Source: JALYOC01 sp036675345 (GTDB taxonomy: Bacteria > Myxococcota > Myxococcia > Myxococcales > Myxococcaceae). Taken from it: 64,000 nt of DNA. The stretch is taken from contig JAKFFE010000046.1 of assembly GCA_036675345.1 (NCBI GenBank), forward strand, positions 11,058-75,057, read 5' to 3'. Below the pieces are notes generated by a model, which saw only the letters and a program-made list of their open reading frames with translations, was not told where the DNA came from and made no database searches. A program made the position numbers and the translations under genes. Each line of letters starts with the position of its first letter. Within the stretch, counting starts at the first letter, position 1. Shown in pieces: positions 37,452-46,412 of this stretch.

Positions 37452-38285
37452 CTACCTCCAGTAGAGGTCGAACTGGAGGATCAGGTTGCCCAGCGAGTCC
37501 GCCAGCAGCAGCCCCGGCCGCCGCCGATACCCCAGCCCGAACCGCAGGTGGGCGGTGTCGCCGATCAACTGGTCCCGGAACAACACCACGCCCCAGGAGT
37601 CCAGGTCATCCAGCAGCAGCGAGCCGGTGACGTTGGCCTGACCCAGCAGCTCGTCCACGTGCAGCGTCTGCTGGGTCAGCAGCGGGAAGCGCCCCTGCAG
37701 CATCCAGGCGCCGAACGGGTCGTATCGGATCAGCGACACCTCCCCGCGCAGGTCGCGGACGTTCTGGGAGAGCCCGGGGAGGGCCAGCACCTGCGCACGC
37801 AGGGTGGGCGCCAGGTTCAGCTCGAAGTCTCCTCCCAGGGGAACGGTGACCCTGGGGGTGAGGTGGACCTGGAGGGCGTTGATCGCCAGCACCGGGGAGA
37901 GCGCGAACCAGTAGGCCCCCAGCTCCACCGAGGCCCGCAGCTCGTCGCGGTCCACGATCTGGTACTCGGCGGTGAGGTTCACCAGGGTCAGCAGATACGC
38001 CCCCAGCTGTGCCGAGAGCTGGAGTCCAGGCAGCAGGCCGCGCGAGTACTGCAGATAGAAGAGGTTGAACTGTCCCTCTCCCGGCTGGAGCACCTCCGCG
38101 GTCTGATCCGGAAGCCGGTTGCGGGCGGTCCCCGGTGGCAACGACGGGGCGGGCAGCTCCTCCGGGAGCGCCGGCTGTTCTTCGCTGGCCTCCGGCTCGG
38201 GGAGAGGCGGGGAGAGCAACTCCCCGGATTGGGCGGCGGCGGGTCCGCAAAGGACCAGCGCCAGGGTCAGCAGCAGCGTCCTCAT
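37452..38285 (-). CDS. Predicted outer membrane beta protein (operon gene 3)
   Basis: A 277-residue protein with a signal peptide (TLLLTLALVLCGPAAAQ). A Pro/Glu-rich spacer (residues 20-65) leads to a region of amphipathic strands (FNLFYLQYSRGLLPGLQLSAQ, LRFGLGYRRRPGLLL) and an aromatic-rich C-terminus ending LYWR. The pattern suggests an outer membrane barrel. Its ATG overlaps the stop of the previous gene by four bases (ATGA), so it is translationally coupled to it. Function unknown. Confidence 0.75.
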   Translation of the reverse strand: MRTLLLTLALVLCGPAAAQSGELLSPPLPEPEASEEQPALPEELPAPSLPPGTARNRLPDQTAEVLQPGEGQFNLFYLQYSRGLLPGLQLSAQLGAYLLTLVNLTAEYQIVDRDELRASVELGAYWFALSPVLAINALQVHLTPRVTVPLGGDFELNLAPTLRAQVLALPGLSQNVRDLRGEVSLIRYDPFGAWMLQGRFPLLTQQTLHVDELLGQANVTGSLLLDDLDSWGVVLFRDQLIGDTAHLRFGLGYRRRPGLLLADSLGNLILQFDLYWR

Positions 38286-38815
38286 CGGGGGTCTCCCCAC
38301 CCGAAGCTGGCGCCCATCCCCACCACCAGATCCAGCCGTCCGGGAGCGTAGGTGACGTCCACCCCGGTGCGCAGCTGGGTCCGGCCCAGCCTGACCCCGA
38401 AGGCCAGCTCTGCTCCCGCGCACCAGCGGCTCACCAGCGCGCCGTAGGACCGCTGGGCGTCGGCCACCGAGGAGTGGCTCAGCTGGAGTCCCGGCCCGGC
38501 GCCCAGCGAGAAGAAGGCGGTGCCCAACGGCAGCGAGACCTGGGGGCGCAGGTGCAGCCGATGGTGCTGGGTGAAGCTGCGCACCACCGTCCCCTCCCGG
38601 GCAAACGCGAACTGGTAGCTGAGTCCTGCCGCCAGCGGGCCGGGCAGGTGGTCGTAGGAGAGCCGGGCGGTCAGCGCCGGCAGCGGCGTCCGCTGTCCGC
38701 CTGCCTCCTGCCGCATCAGCAGCCCCAGCTCTCCGCCCGCGCGCCACTCCGGGGTCAGGGACTGGGCCAGGGCGGGACTGGCCACCAGCAGCATTGCCAG
38801 CATCCCGCCCCTCAT
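38282..38815 (-). CDS. Predicted outer membrane beta protein (operon gene 2)
   Basis: A 177-residue protein with a signal peptide (GGMLAMLLVASPALAQ). The mature part is made of alternating strands (PALTARLSYDHLPGPLAAGL, LQLSHSSVADAQRSYG, LRTGVDVTYAPGRLDLVVG) and ends in GWGDPR. It looks like a small barrel or periplasmic beta domain. Both ends overlap neighbours by ATGA: its start with the metalloprotease stop, its stop with the next gene's start. These couplings make a single three-gene operon. Confidence 0.75.
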   Translation of the reverse strand: MRGGMLAMLLVASPALAQSLTPEWRAGGELGLLMRQEAGGQRTPLPALTARLSYDHLPGPLAAGLSYQFAFAREGTVVRSFTQHHRLHLRPQVSLPLGTAFFSLGAGPGLQLSHSSVADAQRSYGALVSRWCAGAELAFGVRLGRTQLRTGVDVTYAPGRLDLVVGMGASFGWGDPR

Positions 38816-39912
38816 GGCGCCTCGCAGTTGGTGAACTCCGCGGCCAGCGGGGCCAGCCGGCGCAGCAGCAGCTCGCAGGCCGCAGCCCGTTCCTCCGCTC
38901 CCAGCTGTGGCACCAGCCAGTTCGGGAACGAGGCCAGGCTCAGCTGCCCGTCCGCCAACGGGATGGTCCGCAAGGTGGCCAGGATCACCGACAGCATCCG
39001 CGAGCGCTCTGCCTCGGAGATCGACCCCTCCGGGGACTTGGGCCACAGCTCGTAGACCGCCCGGGCCATCACCGACCCGTGGAAATGCGGATCGGTCTCT
39101 CCCCCGCTGAGCAGCTGGTCCAGCTCCCCGTCGGTGTAGTCCCGCGGCACCGAGAGGTCCCGGTGGATGTCCACGGTGGGGCCGATGTAGTTCGGATCTC
39201 CGGTGGCGGCGAAGCCGATCAGATCCGCCACCCCCTCGTGGAGGGAGGCGGCGCTGGCATTCTCCAGCCAGTGGGACCCGGTGGGTGCGAACAGCTCCTG
39301 GTGGATGGTGGCGTGGCCAAACTCGTGCGCCATCACCCCCTCGTTGAGGAACATCGGGACGTCGGCCAGCACGAAGCTGGGGACGATCAGGAAGGCGTTG
39401 GCCTGGGGGACGAAGGCGGCGTTGTCGGTAAAGCCGGCCCGGCCGTCCCCCAGCACCAGGCTGTCCATCCGGGGGAAGTAGAAGACGTCCAGTCGGGCGG
39501 CGGGCACATGGCCATGCGCCCGGAGCAACGCCGCCACCCGATCCAGGTTCCGGTACAGGGAGAGGGCGTACAGCGACTGGAGGTCCGCGGGCTGGACCAC
39601 CCCTTCCGCGTCCGCGGTCCACTCCAGCTGGAAGGGGGCCCCGCGCACCACCTGCAGGTCCAGCAGTCCGCTGTTCAGCTCCGAGCCGGCCCGCACCGAG
39701 ACGTCGCGGCCCTGCAGGCCCCGCAACGACTCCAGGTTGTCCACCGCGCTGCGCTCCAGGGAGTAGGCGCGGGTGGCGGAGTCCAGCCGATAGACGTAGG
39801 CCTCGACACTGCCGGAGAGATCCGCGGGCTGGCAGCCCAGAAAGAGCAGGGCCGCGCACCACACCCCGGGCAGCCTCCGCGGGGCTGGCACGTCATCCTC
39901 CGAGTCACTCAT
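38812..39912 (-). CDS. Zinc metalloprotease-like lipoprotein (operon gene 1)
   Basis: A 366-residue protein with a hydrophobic N-terminal segment that contains a lipobox-like FLGC (Cys27). The zinc motif HEFGH is at 196-200 in GVMAHEFGHATIHQ, with a possible third ligand Glu/His in the downstream SLHEGVADLIGF segment. The HExxH plus HEGxxDxxGF arrangement is of the thermolysin/M4-like or gluzincin kind. It is the first gene of an operon with two small beta-barrel-like proteins. It may process a surface substrate or the barrels themselves, which is inference. The ATG has no strong ribosome site. Confidence 0.8.
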   Translation of the reverse strand: MSDSEDDVPAPRRLPGVWCAALLFLGCQPADLSGSVEAYVYRLDSATRAYSLERSAVDNLESLRGLQGRDVSVRAGSELNSGLLDLQVVRGAPFQLEWTADAEGVVQPADLQSLYALSLYRNLDRVAALLRAHGHVPAARLDVFYFPRMDSLVLGDGRAGFTDNAAFVPQANAFLIVPSFVLADVPMFLNEGVMAHEFGHATIHQELFAPTGSHWLENASAASLHEGVADLIGFAATGDPNYIGPTVDIHRDLSVPRDYTDGELDQLLSGGETDPHFHGSVMARAVYELWPKSPEGSISEAERSRMLSVILATLRTIPLADGQLSLASFPNWLVPQLGAEERAAACELLLRRLAPLAAEFTNCEAP

Positions 39913-40037
39913 GGGTCGAATCTTCCGCGTGGCTCCGGCCGGCCCGCAAGCAAGGAACGCTGCTGACAGGCCAATCCGGCCATCGATTCAACCGCGAAGA
40001 CGAAGGCGGGGACCGCGGCCCCCCCCTCGCAGGGGCG

Positions 40038-42110
40038 CTAGCCCTTGTTCAGCCAGGTCTCGTAGGCCTGGAAGCTGTAGTCCCGGCCCAGGAAGTCGCG
40101 GATCAGATCCGCGGCCTCGTCGCCGCCCCCCGGCTCCAGGATCTTCTCCCGGTAGGCGCGGGCCACGGAGGGATCCATCAACCCCGCCTGCTTGAAGGGG
40201 GTGAACAGGTCCTTGGCGATCACCAGGCTCCACATGTACGTGTAGTAGATGGCCGAGTAGCCCTCCAGGTGCCCGAAGGAGAGGTGGAAGTAGGTCCCGT
40301 CCACGAACTTGAAGGGCGTGTACTTCTCCTGCATCTGCTTCACCATCTGCACCGGATCCACGTCCTTCGGATCGCGGTTGTGCAGGTTGAGGCTGGTCGC
40401 CGCGTAGAACATCTGCTGGCGGACCGCCAGGCCACGGCCGAAGTCATCCGCGGCCTCCATCTTCTTCACCAGCTCCGCCGGGATCGGCTGGCCGGTCTGA
40501 TGGTGCTTGGCGAAGGTGTGCAGGACCCCCACGTCCCAGGTCCACTCCTCCAGCATCTGGGAGGGCGCCTCCACGAAGTCCCACTCCATGCTGGGACCGG
40601 CCACCGAGGTCCACCTGGTATGGCCGGAGAAGATGCTGTGAATCAGGTGGCCGAACTCGTGGAAGAACGTCCCCACGTCGTCGTGCAGCATCAGCGCCGG
40701 CTCGGCGCCCGGCTTGGGGAAGTTGCACATCAGCACCGCCTCCGGGAGGCGCTGGCCGCGCTTGCCGTTGATCAACGAGAACTGGGCGGCGTGCTTGTAC
40801 TTGTCCTCCCGCGGATGCATGTCCAGGTAGAAGCGGCCCAGCAGCTGCTGGCCGTCGTAGACGTCGAAGGTCTCCACGTCCGGATGCCAGACCTTGGCGT
40901 CGGTCACCTTCCGGTAGGTGATGCCGAACATCTTGGAGGTGACGTCGAACAGGCCCTGCTTCACCTTGTCGTACTCGAAGTACGGCCGGACCTCCTGGGA
41001 GCTGAAGCTGTACTGCTCGCTCTTCACCCGGTCCTCGTAGAAGGAGGTGTCCCAGGGATGGACCGCGGTGGCCTTGGGGTCGTCCTTCTTCTTGCGCGCC
41101 AGCAGGATCTCGTAGTCGCGCTTGGCCCGGGCCTCGGAGGCTTGGGAGATCTTCTCGATGAAGTCCGCCGCGCTCTGGGCGTTCTTGATCATCTTGTCTT
41201 CGGTGACGTACGCCGCCCAGTTCGGGTAGCCCAGCAGGGTCACCAGCTGGTGCCGCTTGGCGAGGATGGAGTTGAGCACCTCGATGTTCGCCGGGTGCCC
41301 GCGCATCCGGAACGTCTTCCACAGCTGCTCCCGCGCCTTGCCGCTCTTGGCGTAGGACATGAACGGCGTGTAGTCCGGGTAGTTGGTGGTGACCTTCACC
41401 TTGCCGTCCGGGCCCACCGGGTGGGAGCGGATCCAGTCCTCCGGCAGTCCGGCCAGGTCCTTGGGGGCCAGCAGCACGAAGCGGGTGTCGCCGGCGATGT
41501 TGTTGCTGAACTGCTGTCCCAGCCGGGTCAGCTCCTCGTTCAGCGCCTTGACCTGGGCCCGGGTGGCCTCGTCCTTGTCCACGCCGGCGCGGCGGAAGTC
41601 CGCCAAGGTGTCGGTGATCCACTTCAAGGTGGTGGCGTCCTGCCCCTGCAGATCCAGGGAGACGATCACGTCATACAGCGCGCGATCCAGGCTGATGTCG
41701 GTCAGCACCCGCGCCAGATCCTGCTCGCAGGCCTCGGCGGCGTCCCGCACCGCCTTGTCCGGATGGGAGTTGCGGATGGTGCTGGCCGAGGCGCTCATGT
41801 CCGCCAGGGCGGCCACGCCCTCGTCGAACTCCTCCAGCGCCACCCCGGTGTTGCGCGGGGCAGTCAGCTGCTTGACCGCGTCGATCCGGCGCTGGCCGGT
41901 GGCGATGGCGGCCTGGCAGCCCGCGGTCAGCTCCGCCGGCGTTCCCACCGCGAACCGGTGGCCGATGAAGGAGTCGGGCCCCAGCTGCTTCTGGACCGGC
42001 GCGGCGGGCACCGGCGCCTCGGCCGGAGGGGTGGCGGTGCCGGTGGTCTGCGCGCGCTCGGTGGCGCAGGCGGTCAGCAGCAGGACGGCGGCGAGAAGAC
42101 GATGGCTCAA
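40038..42110 (-). CDS. M3-family metallopeptidase lipoprotein
   Basis: A 690-residue thimet-oligopeptidase-like (M3) enzyme. It starts with TTG preceded by a GGAGGGG ribosome site. The signal ends in LLLTAC (Cys15), so it is a lipoprotein, followed by a Thr/Pro/Ala-rich linker. The catalytic motif HEFGHLIHSIFSG is at 484-488, with the third zinc ligand expected in the following helix (WDFVEAPSQMLEEW). M3 enzymes cleave short peptides. Most are cytoplasmic; lipidated envelope versions occur in myxobacteria and relatives. It probably degrades peptides in the periplasm or at the cell surface. Confidence 0.93.
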   Translation of the reverse strand: MSHRLLAAVLLLTACATERAQTTGTATPPAEAPVPAAPVQKQLGPDSFIGHRFAVGTPAELTAGCQAAIATGQRRIDAVKQLTAPRNTGVALEEFDEGVAALADMSASASTIRNSHPDKAVRDAAEACEQDLARVLTDISLDRALYDVIVSLDLQGQDATTLKWITDTLADFRRAGVDKDEATRAQVKALNEELTRLGQQFSNNIAGDTRFVLLAPKDLAGLPEDWIRSHPVGPDGKVKVTTNYPDYTPFMSYAKSGKAREQLWKTFRMRGHPANIEVLNSILAKRHQLVTLLGYPNWAAYVTEDKMIKNAQSAADFIEKISQASEARAKRDYEILLARKKKDDPKATAVHPWDTSFYEDRVKSEQYSFSSQEVRPYFEYDKVKQGLFDVTSKMFGITYRKVTDAKVWHPDVETFDVYDGQQLLGRFYLDMHPREDKYKHAAQFSLINGKRGQRLPEAVLMCNFPKPGAEPALMLHDDVGTFFHEFGHLIHSIFSGHTRWTSVAGPSMEWDFVEAPSQMLEEWTWDVGVLHTFAKHHQTGQPIPAELVKKMEAADDFGRGLAVRQQMFYAATSLNLHNRDPKDVDPVQMVKQMQEKYTPFKFVDGTYFHLSFGHLEGYSAIYYTYMWSLVIAKDLFTPFKQAGLMDPSVARAYREKILEPGGGDEAADLIRDFLGRDYSFQAYETWLNKG

Positions 42111-42197
42111 GAAAACCCCTCCAATGGGAACGGCGCCAAACCCAGCACGCGCGGACTTATTCCCCAGTGGGACACAGGGCGCAACCGGTGGGAGGGA

Positions 42198-42980
42198 CTA
42201 CGGGTGCCCGGGGTGAAGCACGTGACGGAGCCGGTCGCGCTCATGCTTGAAGTCGGGGTTCTCGAAGAACTTCACCAGGATCAACCCGGCCAAAAAGCCA
42301 CCGATGTGCGCCCAGTAGGCCACCCCGTCGCTGACCTCCGCGTCCACCGGCGAGAGCTGCGGCATCCCCGAGAGCAGCTGGGTTCCGAACCAGAAGATCA
42401 GCACTGCCCAGGCGGGGATCGGCAGCACGAAGACGAAGAACAGCATCCGCACATAGACGCGCGGGTACAGCAGCAGGTACGCGCCCAGCACCCCGGCGAT
42501 CGCGCCCGAGGCGCCCACCATCGGGACCGGCGAGGCAGGATCGGTCAGCAGTTGGACGCCCGCCGCGGCCAGACCGCACAGCAGGTAGAAGATCAGGAAG
42601 CGCGCCCGCCCCATGCTGTCCTCCACGTTGTTGCCGAACACCCAAAGGTAGAGGGCGTTGCCCAGCAGGTGCATCCAGCCACCGTGGAGGAACATCGAGG
42701 TCAGCGGCGTCCAGAGGTTGATCGCCTCGCGGTCCACCACGCAGGCCATGGCCTGGATTCCGGTGGGGGTCTCCACCGCCCCCAGCGGCACCGCCAACCC
42801 CACCTGGGCCAACCCGGTCAGCTCCCCGGCCACCATCCCCAGGTTGCAGACACTGCGAAGCAGCTCCAGGCCTGCCCCTGCGCCCTGGACCACGAACCAC
42901 ACCCCCGCCAGGCTGCCCAAGAGCAGGTAGGTGGCCCAGGGGGTGCGCAGCGTGGGGTTCTCGTCGCCGATCGGGATCAT
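42198..42980 (-). CDS. Rhomboid-family intramembrane serine protease
   Basis: A 260-residue protein with about six membrane helices. The catalytic pair is Ser158 in VGASGAIAG and His225 in YWAHIGGFLAG. The supporting HxxxN motif is in GGWMHLLGNALYL (His104, Asn108). Rhomboids cut single-pass membrane proteins. The enzyme is of the common bacterial 6-helix type with an extra loop after helix 1 that contains two Cys. It sits alone between the M3 peptidase and an SRPBCC protein. Substrates are unknown. Confidence 0.93.
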   Translation of the reverse strand: MIPIGDENPTLRTPWATYLLLGSLAGVWFVVQGAGAGLELLRSVCNLGMVAGELTGLAQVGLAVPLGAVETPTGIQAMACVVDREAINLWTPLTSMFLHGGWMHLLGNALYLWVFGNNVEDSMGRARFLIFYLLCGLAAAGVQLLTDPASPVPMVGASGAIAGVLGAYLLLYPRVYVRMLFFVFVLPIPAWAVLIFWFGTQLLSGMPQLSPVDAEVSDGVAYWAHIGGFLAGLILVKFFENPDFKHERDRLRHVLHPGHP

Positions 42981-43053
42981 CTGGCGACGGTGTTAGCGCG
43001 AGCGGAGGTGGACCGCTGCTTTGCTGTCGCGGTTCCGTCCACCAACCATCGGC

Positions 43054-43506
43054 TCAGCCCACCAGCTTGCCCAGCCGCTCCAGCCGGGACAGCCACTCGG
43101 TGCGGTGGGCCTCGCGGACGGCGTTGTTGGGCAGCAGCTCATGGGTGAGCGCCAGCTCGGTGCCCTTGGGGCCCTTGCGGAACTCCACCGTGACCAGCGT
43201 GCCGCCGATGTCCGCCTTCTTCCCTTCCCGGGCCCAGCTGAAGACCAGCATCTCGGAGGAGGCGTCCTGAAAGGTCCCGAACACCGCCGAGGGCTCGCCG
43301 AGGCCGTTCTCGTATTCGAAGCGGAACTCGCCCCCGGTCTTGGGCTTGAGGGTCACGTTCTTGAGCTTGAAGCCGTCGGGCGCCCACCACTGGGCCAGCT
43401 GCTTCTCGTCGGTCCAGGCCTTCAGCACCTTGCTGGGTGAGGCCGGCAGGGACCGGGTCAGGTGCAGCGCGCTCACGGTGGCGGGGTTGAGGCTGAAGGT
43501 CTTCAT
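43054..43506 (-). CDS. SRPBCC (AHSA1-like) domain protein
   Basis: A 150-residue protein with the START/Bet v1-like fold of the AHSA1 family. Typical features are the start HLTRSLPASPSKVLKAWTDEKQLAQWWAP, the middle EFRFEYENGLGEPSAVFGTF and LVTVEFRKGPKGTELALTHE, and a final helix HRTEWLSRLERLGKLV. Such proteins bind hydrophobic ligands or chaperones; function is not predictable. ATG 43506 is used; the longer GTG-like extension is unlikely. Confidence 0.85.
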   Translation of the reverse strand: MKTFSLNPATVSALHLTRSLPASPSKVLKAWTDEKQLAQWWAPDGFKLKNVTLKPKTGGEFRFEYENGLGEPSAVFGTFQDASSEMLVFSWAREGKKADIGGTLVTVEFRKGPKGTELALTHELLPNNAVREAHRTEWLSRLERLGKLVG

Positions 43507-43567
43507 GGCGCGGCAGCTTGCCAAGGCGCGATGTGGGGGTGATAGCCCCCCGCCGCTTACAGCCGCG

Positions 43568-44566
43568 CTATTGCGGGAGGAGGAAGTCCCGGATCACTGC
43601 CATGTGCTGGAGGTTGTTGCAGTCGGTGGACAGCACCGGCGCCACGTCCGTCAGCGGCGAGTACACCCGGCAGTCGAACACCAGTCCGTGGGGGAAGCTG
43701 TTGGCGCCGATCACCACCGGCGTCTCCAACGCGCGCAGGTCCGACTCGGCCAGCACCCAATCGTAGGGGGCGGAGCGGCCGAGGTTGGTGTCCCCATCCC
43801 CGGCCTGATCCACCGGGAAGGGGCCCGCCGGATCCACCACCGCGGAGAGGGTGTTGATCGCCGTCTCGGTGCGGCTGTCGGTGTTCAGGTCGCCGCCCAC
43901 GATCAGATAGCCCCCCGGGGGAATGAACTCCTGGAGGTAGCCGAGCAGGACGCTGGCCTCGTTGGGCCGGTCCCCGTCGGTGGTGGCCAGGTGCACGCTG
44001 ACCACCCACAGATCGACCGACCCGGGGATGTTGATCTGGGCCCAGACGAAGTCCCGGGTCTCTCCCGCGCCGGGGCTGGTGGGCTGGATCCACTGGCCGG
44101 CATCCAGAATCGGCCAACGGCTGATCACCCCGTTGGGGATGTTCTCTCCGCTCTCGATCGGCTCGCGATACCAGTGGAAGTCGGTGCCGAAGGTGCTGTC
44201 CACCCAGGCGTCGGTGGTGCCCAGCGTGGCGTCCAGCGTGAACTCCTGGATCAGCACCACGTCCGGCTTCAGTCCCCGGAAGATGCGGGTGCCCTCGGCG
44301 TCGTACTTCTGGGCCGGTCCATTGGTGGTGTTGGCCGCCATCACCCGGATCGTCACCCCCTCCTGACCGCCATCGGTGAGCGGCTCCGGTCCGGCGTCCA
44401 GCCCGCCGTCCTCGTGGGTGCCGGCGTCTCCGGTTCCTCCGTCCAGGCCCGCGTCCCCGTCGTTGGTCCCGCCATCCTCGTCCAGGATGCGCTGTCCGCA
44501 TCCGCTCCCCAGGCCCAGCGTGAGCAGGGCGATCCACAGCAGTCGGGAGAGACTGGGCAAGAACAT
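43568..44566 (-). CDS. Endonuclease/exonuclease/phosphatase-family lipoprotein
   Basis: A 332-residue lipoprotein (lipobox LGSGC, Cys23) with a Gly/Asp/Ala-rich linker (GTNDGDAGLDGGTGDAG) to residue 65. The rest is an EEP-fold domain: metal-binding Glu in DVVLIQEF, the GGDLNTDS segment, and a C-terminal His-containing QHMAVIRDF in the place of the usual catalytic SDHxP. Members include nucleases, sphingomyelinases and phosphatases; the substrate cannot be told. It probably acts outside the cell surface. Confidence 0.82.
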   Translation of the reverse strand: MFLPSLSRLLWIALLTLGLGSGCGQRILDEDGGTNDGDAGLDGGTGDAGTHEDGGLDAGPEPLTDGGQEGVTIRVMAANTTNGPAQKYDAEGTRIFRGLKPDVVLIQEFTLDATLGTTDAWVDSTFGTDFHWYREPIESGENIPNGVISRWPILDAGQWIQPTSPGAGETRDFVWAQINIPGSVDLWVVSVHLATTDGDRPNEASVLLGYLQEFIPPGGYLIVGGDLNTDSRTETAINTLSAVVDPAGPFPVDQAGDGDTNLGRSAPYDWVLAESDLRALETPVVIGANSFPHGLVFDCRVYSPLTDVAPVLSTDCNNLQHMAVIRDFLLPQ

Positions 44567-44678
44567 GCGCGGTCCAGTATCAGGGGTGCTCCGCAGTTTT
44601 CCAATGTTGCTTGAACCCCCTGCTGGCTCGTGGGTCGGGGATCAGGTCCAGCCCCGGACAGAAAGGCCGTCAGGCTTC

Positions 44679-44706
44679 TTGAGCGGATCGTCGGCGCCTC
44701 TACAGT
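44679..44706 (+). promoter_or_regulatory. Promoter candidate TTGAGC-16-TACAGT
   Basis: TTGAGC at 44679-44684 and TACAGT at 44701-44706 are 16 bases apart, a good match to a sigma-70-type promoter. TACAGT ends nine bases before the ATG at 44716, which implies a leaderless mRNA. This is the best complete promoter I could find. Confidence 0.55.
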
Positions 44707-44715
44707 CGGCGGCGG

Positions 44716-45774
44716 ATGAGTCCAAGGAACGTGGTGGTGTGGGGAGTGGCGCTCGCGGTGGGAGCGGCGTGGGGGGCGTGCTCGATCCCGCCCGGAGCGA
44801 TCTTCCGCTGCGAGGTCGGCGGCGGCTGTAGCCCCGGCTTCCAGTGCATCGACGATCACTGTCTGCCCGTCTCGCCCGAAGACCCCGACGGCGGACCGGA
44901 CGCGGGCGCGGACGGGGGAGAGGACGCGGGAACCCACGATGCCGGCCCCGAGGACGGCGGCAGCGATGCCGGCCACCCGGTCAACGCGGTCCCGGTCACC
45001 TGGCGCAACCCGCAGCCGCTGGGGACCTTGAACACCGCGGCCTCGGAGCGGATGCCCACCGTCACCCCCGACCAGTCGCGGATCTGCTTCGTCAGCTCGC
45101 GGGCCTCGGCCACCGAAGACATCTGGTGCGCTTCCAGCACCGGCCCCGACTTCGGTGCGCCCGCCCTCCAGGACACCCTCCTCCCCGGTGAGTCCACCGA
45201 ACACCCGGAGCTCTCCCCGGATGGAACCGAGCTGTTCTTCGCCGCGCTGGACGCCGGCTACCCCGACCTCTTCCGGGCCACCCTCTCCGGCGGCAAGTTC
45301 GACAACGCGGAGTGGATCCAGTCCCTGGGCGCCGAGGGCTTCGACACCGGCCCCAGCCTGGGCGGCGATGGTCGCACCCTGTACTTCCAGTCGGATCGCA
45401 CCGGCACCAGCGGCGCGGACATCTTTGTCACCACCCGCAGCACCTCCGGGACCGGAGTGGACTTCGCCGCGCCCACCGAGCTGAGCGTCCTCAGCTCCAA
45501 GGGCGGGGATCGCGAACCTTCGGTCAGCCCCGACGGCGGCTATCTGGTCTACACCTCGGATCGGGATGCCGGCATCTCCGGGGTGCTGATCTGGCTCTCG
45601 GTCCGGGAGGCCGGCGGTTGGTCCAATCCCCGTGCGGTGCGGCTGGAGGGAATCACCACCGAGGTCCAGGGCCTGGAGCTGGCCGACGACGACACCCTCT
45701 ACTTCCAGACCCGCCCCCTGGAGGGAGGGGACGCGGATCTCTTCCGGGCGGAGCCGGTGTACCCGGAGCCCTGA
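44716..45774 (+). CDS. Beta-propeller (PD40/TolB-like) lipoprotein
   Basis: A 352-residue protein with a lipobox AAWGAC (Cys22), a short Cys-rich piece (FRCEVGGGCSPGFQCIDDHC) and an Asp/Gly/Ala linker (PDGGPDAGADGGEDAG). The rest consists of repeated WD40-like PD40 blades: SRICFVSSRASATEDIW, STEHPELSPDGTELFFAAL, GPSLGGDGRTLYFQSDRTG and DREPSVSPDGGYLVYTSDRD. These blades resemble TolB, but the protein is anchored and probably binds a ligand or partner at the surface. Confidence 0.85.
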   Translation: MSPRNVVVWGVALAVGAAWGACSIPPGAIFRCEVGGGCSPGFQCIDDHCLPVSPEDPDGGPDAGADGGEDAGTHDAGPEDGGSDAGHPVNAVPVTWRNPQPLGTLNTAASERMPTVTPDQSRICFVSSRASATEDIWCASSTGPDFGAPALQDTLLPGESTEHPELSPDGTELFFAALDAGYPDLFRATLSGGKFDNAEWIQSLGAEGFDTGPSLGGDGRTLYFQSDRTGTSGADIFVTTRSTSGTGVDFAAPTELSVLSSKGGDREPSVSPDGGYLVYTSDRDAGISGVLIWLSVREAGGWSNPRAVRLEGITTEVQGLELADDDTLYFQTRPLEGGDADLFRAEPVYPEP

Positions 45775-45787
45775 GCCGGACCGGGCT

Positions 45788-46339
45788 TCAGCGGGAACGC
45801 TTCCGCCCCCGCCGGGGGGACGGGCGACGGAAGCCCGCCGCCTCCAGTTGCCCCAGGGCGTCCGCCGCGCTCAGCGCCTCCGCCTCCACCGCCACCTCCG
45901 GCGGGACCCAGTCCTCGAAGGGCACCAGCTCCACCTGATGGTGTCCCCGCTCGGTGTGGACGTGGCGGGCCAACACCCGCAGCGCACGTTCCAGCTCCAG
46001 TCGCGGCGAGCCTTTGGCCGGCGTCTCTCCCCGCCTCCGAACCGTGGCCCACAGAGCCTGCGCTGCGGGGGACAGCGCGGGCCAGAATCCCTCCTCTCTC
46101 TGGAGCCTGACCAGCGCGGGCCAGAGCCGCCGGTGCACCAGGGTCTGCTTGCCCTCCACCAGCTTGAGGGAGATCAACCCGGTCTCTTCGTTGAGCCGCA
46201 GCAGCGCCTGGTAGGCCAGCTTCGCCCGGGGATGGGACCACCAGCTCCCCTTGGGGGACTCACCCAGGATCCAGCCGACGACCTCCTGCTCGGTCACCAG
46301 GCCGCGGGCTTCGATCCGTGGGAGGAGTTCATCGGCCAT
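45788..46339 (-). CDS. Uncharacterised Arg-rich small protein
   Basis: A 183-residue soluble protein (MADELLPRIEARGLVTEQEV start), Leu/Arg/Glu-rich and mainly helical, ending in a basic tail (RRPSPRRGRKRSR) that could bind nucleic acid. No known domain recognised. ATG 46339 is chosen over the longer frame because a TACATT box lies eight bases upstream. The gene is divergent from the coiled-coil gene at 46413, so they share a promoter region of about 70 bases. Confidence 0.7.
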   Translation of the reverse strand: MADELLPRIEARGLVTEQEVVGWILGESPKGSWWSHPRAKLAYQALLRLNEETGLISLKLVEGKQTLVHRRLWPALVRLQREEGFWPALSPAAQALWATVRRRGETPAKGSPRLELERALRVLARHVHTERGHHQVELVPFEDWVPPEVAVEAEALSAADALGQLEAAGFRRPSPRRGRKRSR

Positions 46340-46347
46340 CTCCGCAC

Positions 46348-46353
46348 AATGTA
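46348..46353 (-). promoter_or_regulatory. Possible -10 element (TACATT) for the small Arg-rich protein
   Basis: Minus-strand TACATT ends eight bases before the ATG at 46339, with TTCAGC about 16 bases further upstream as a weak -35 candidate. Confidence 0.45.
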
Positions 46354-46412
46354 AGCACAGGGCGAGCAGGCTGAACGGCGCGCGCGCGACGTGGTACGAA
46401 GGAGGGGTCGCC

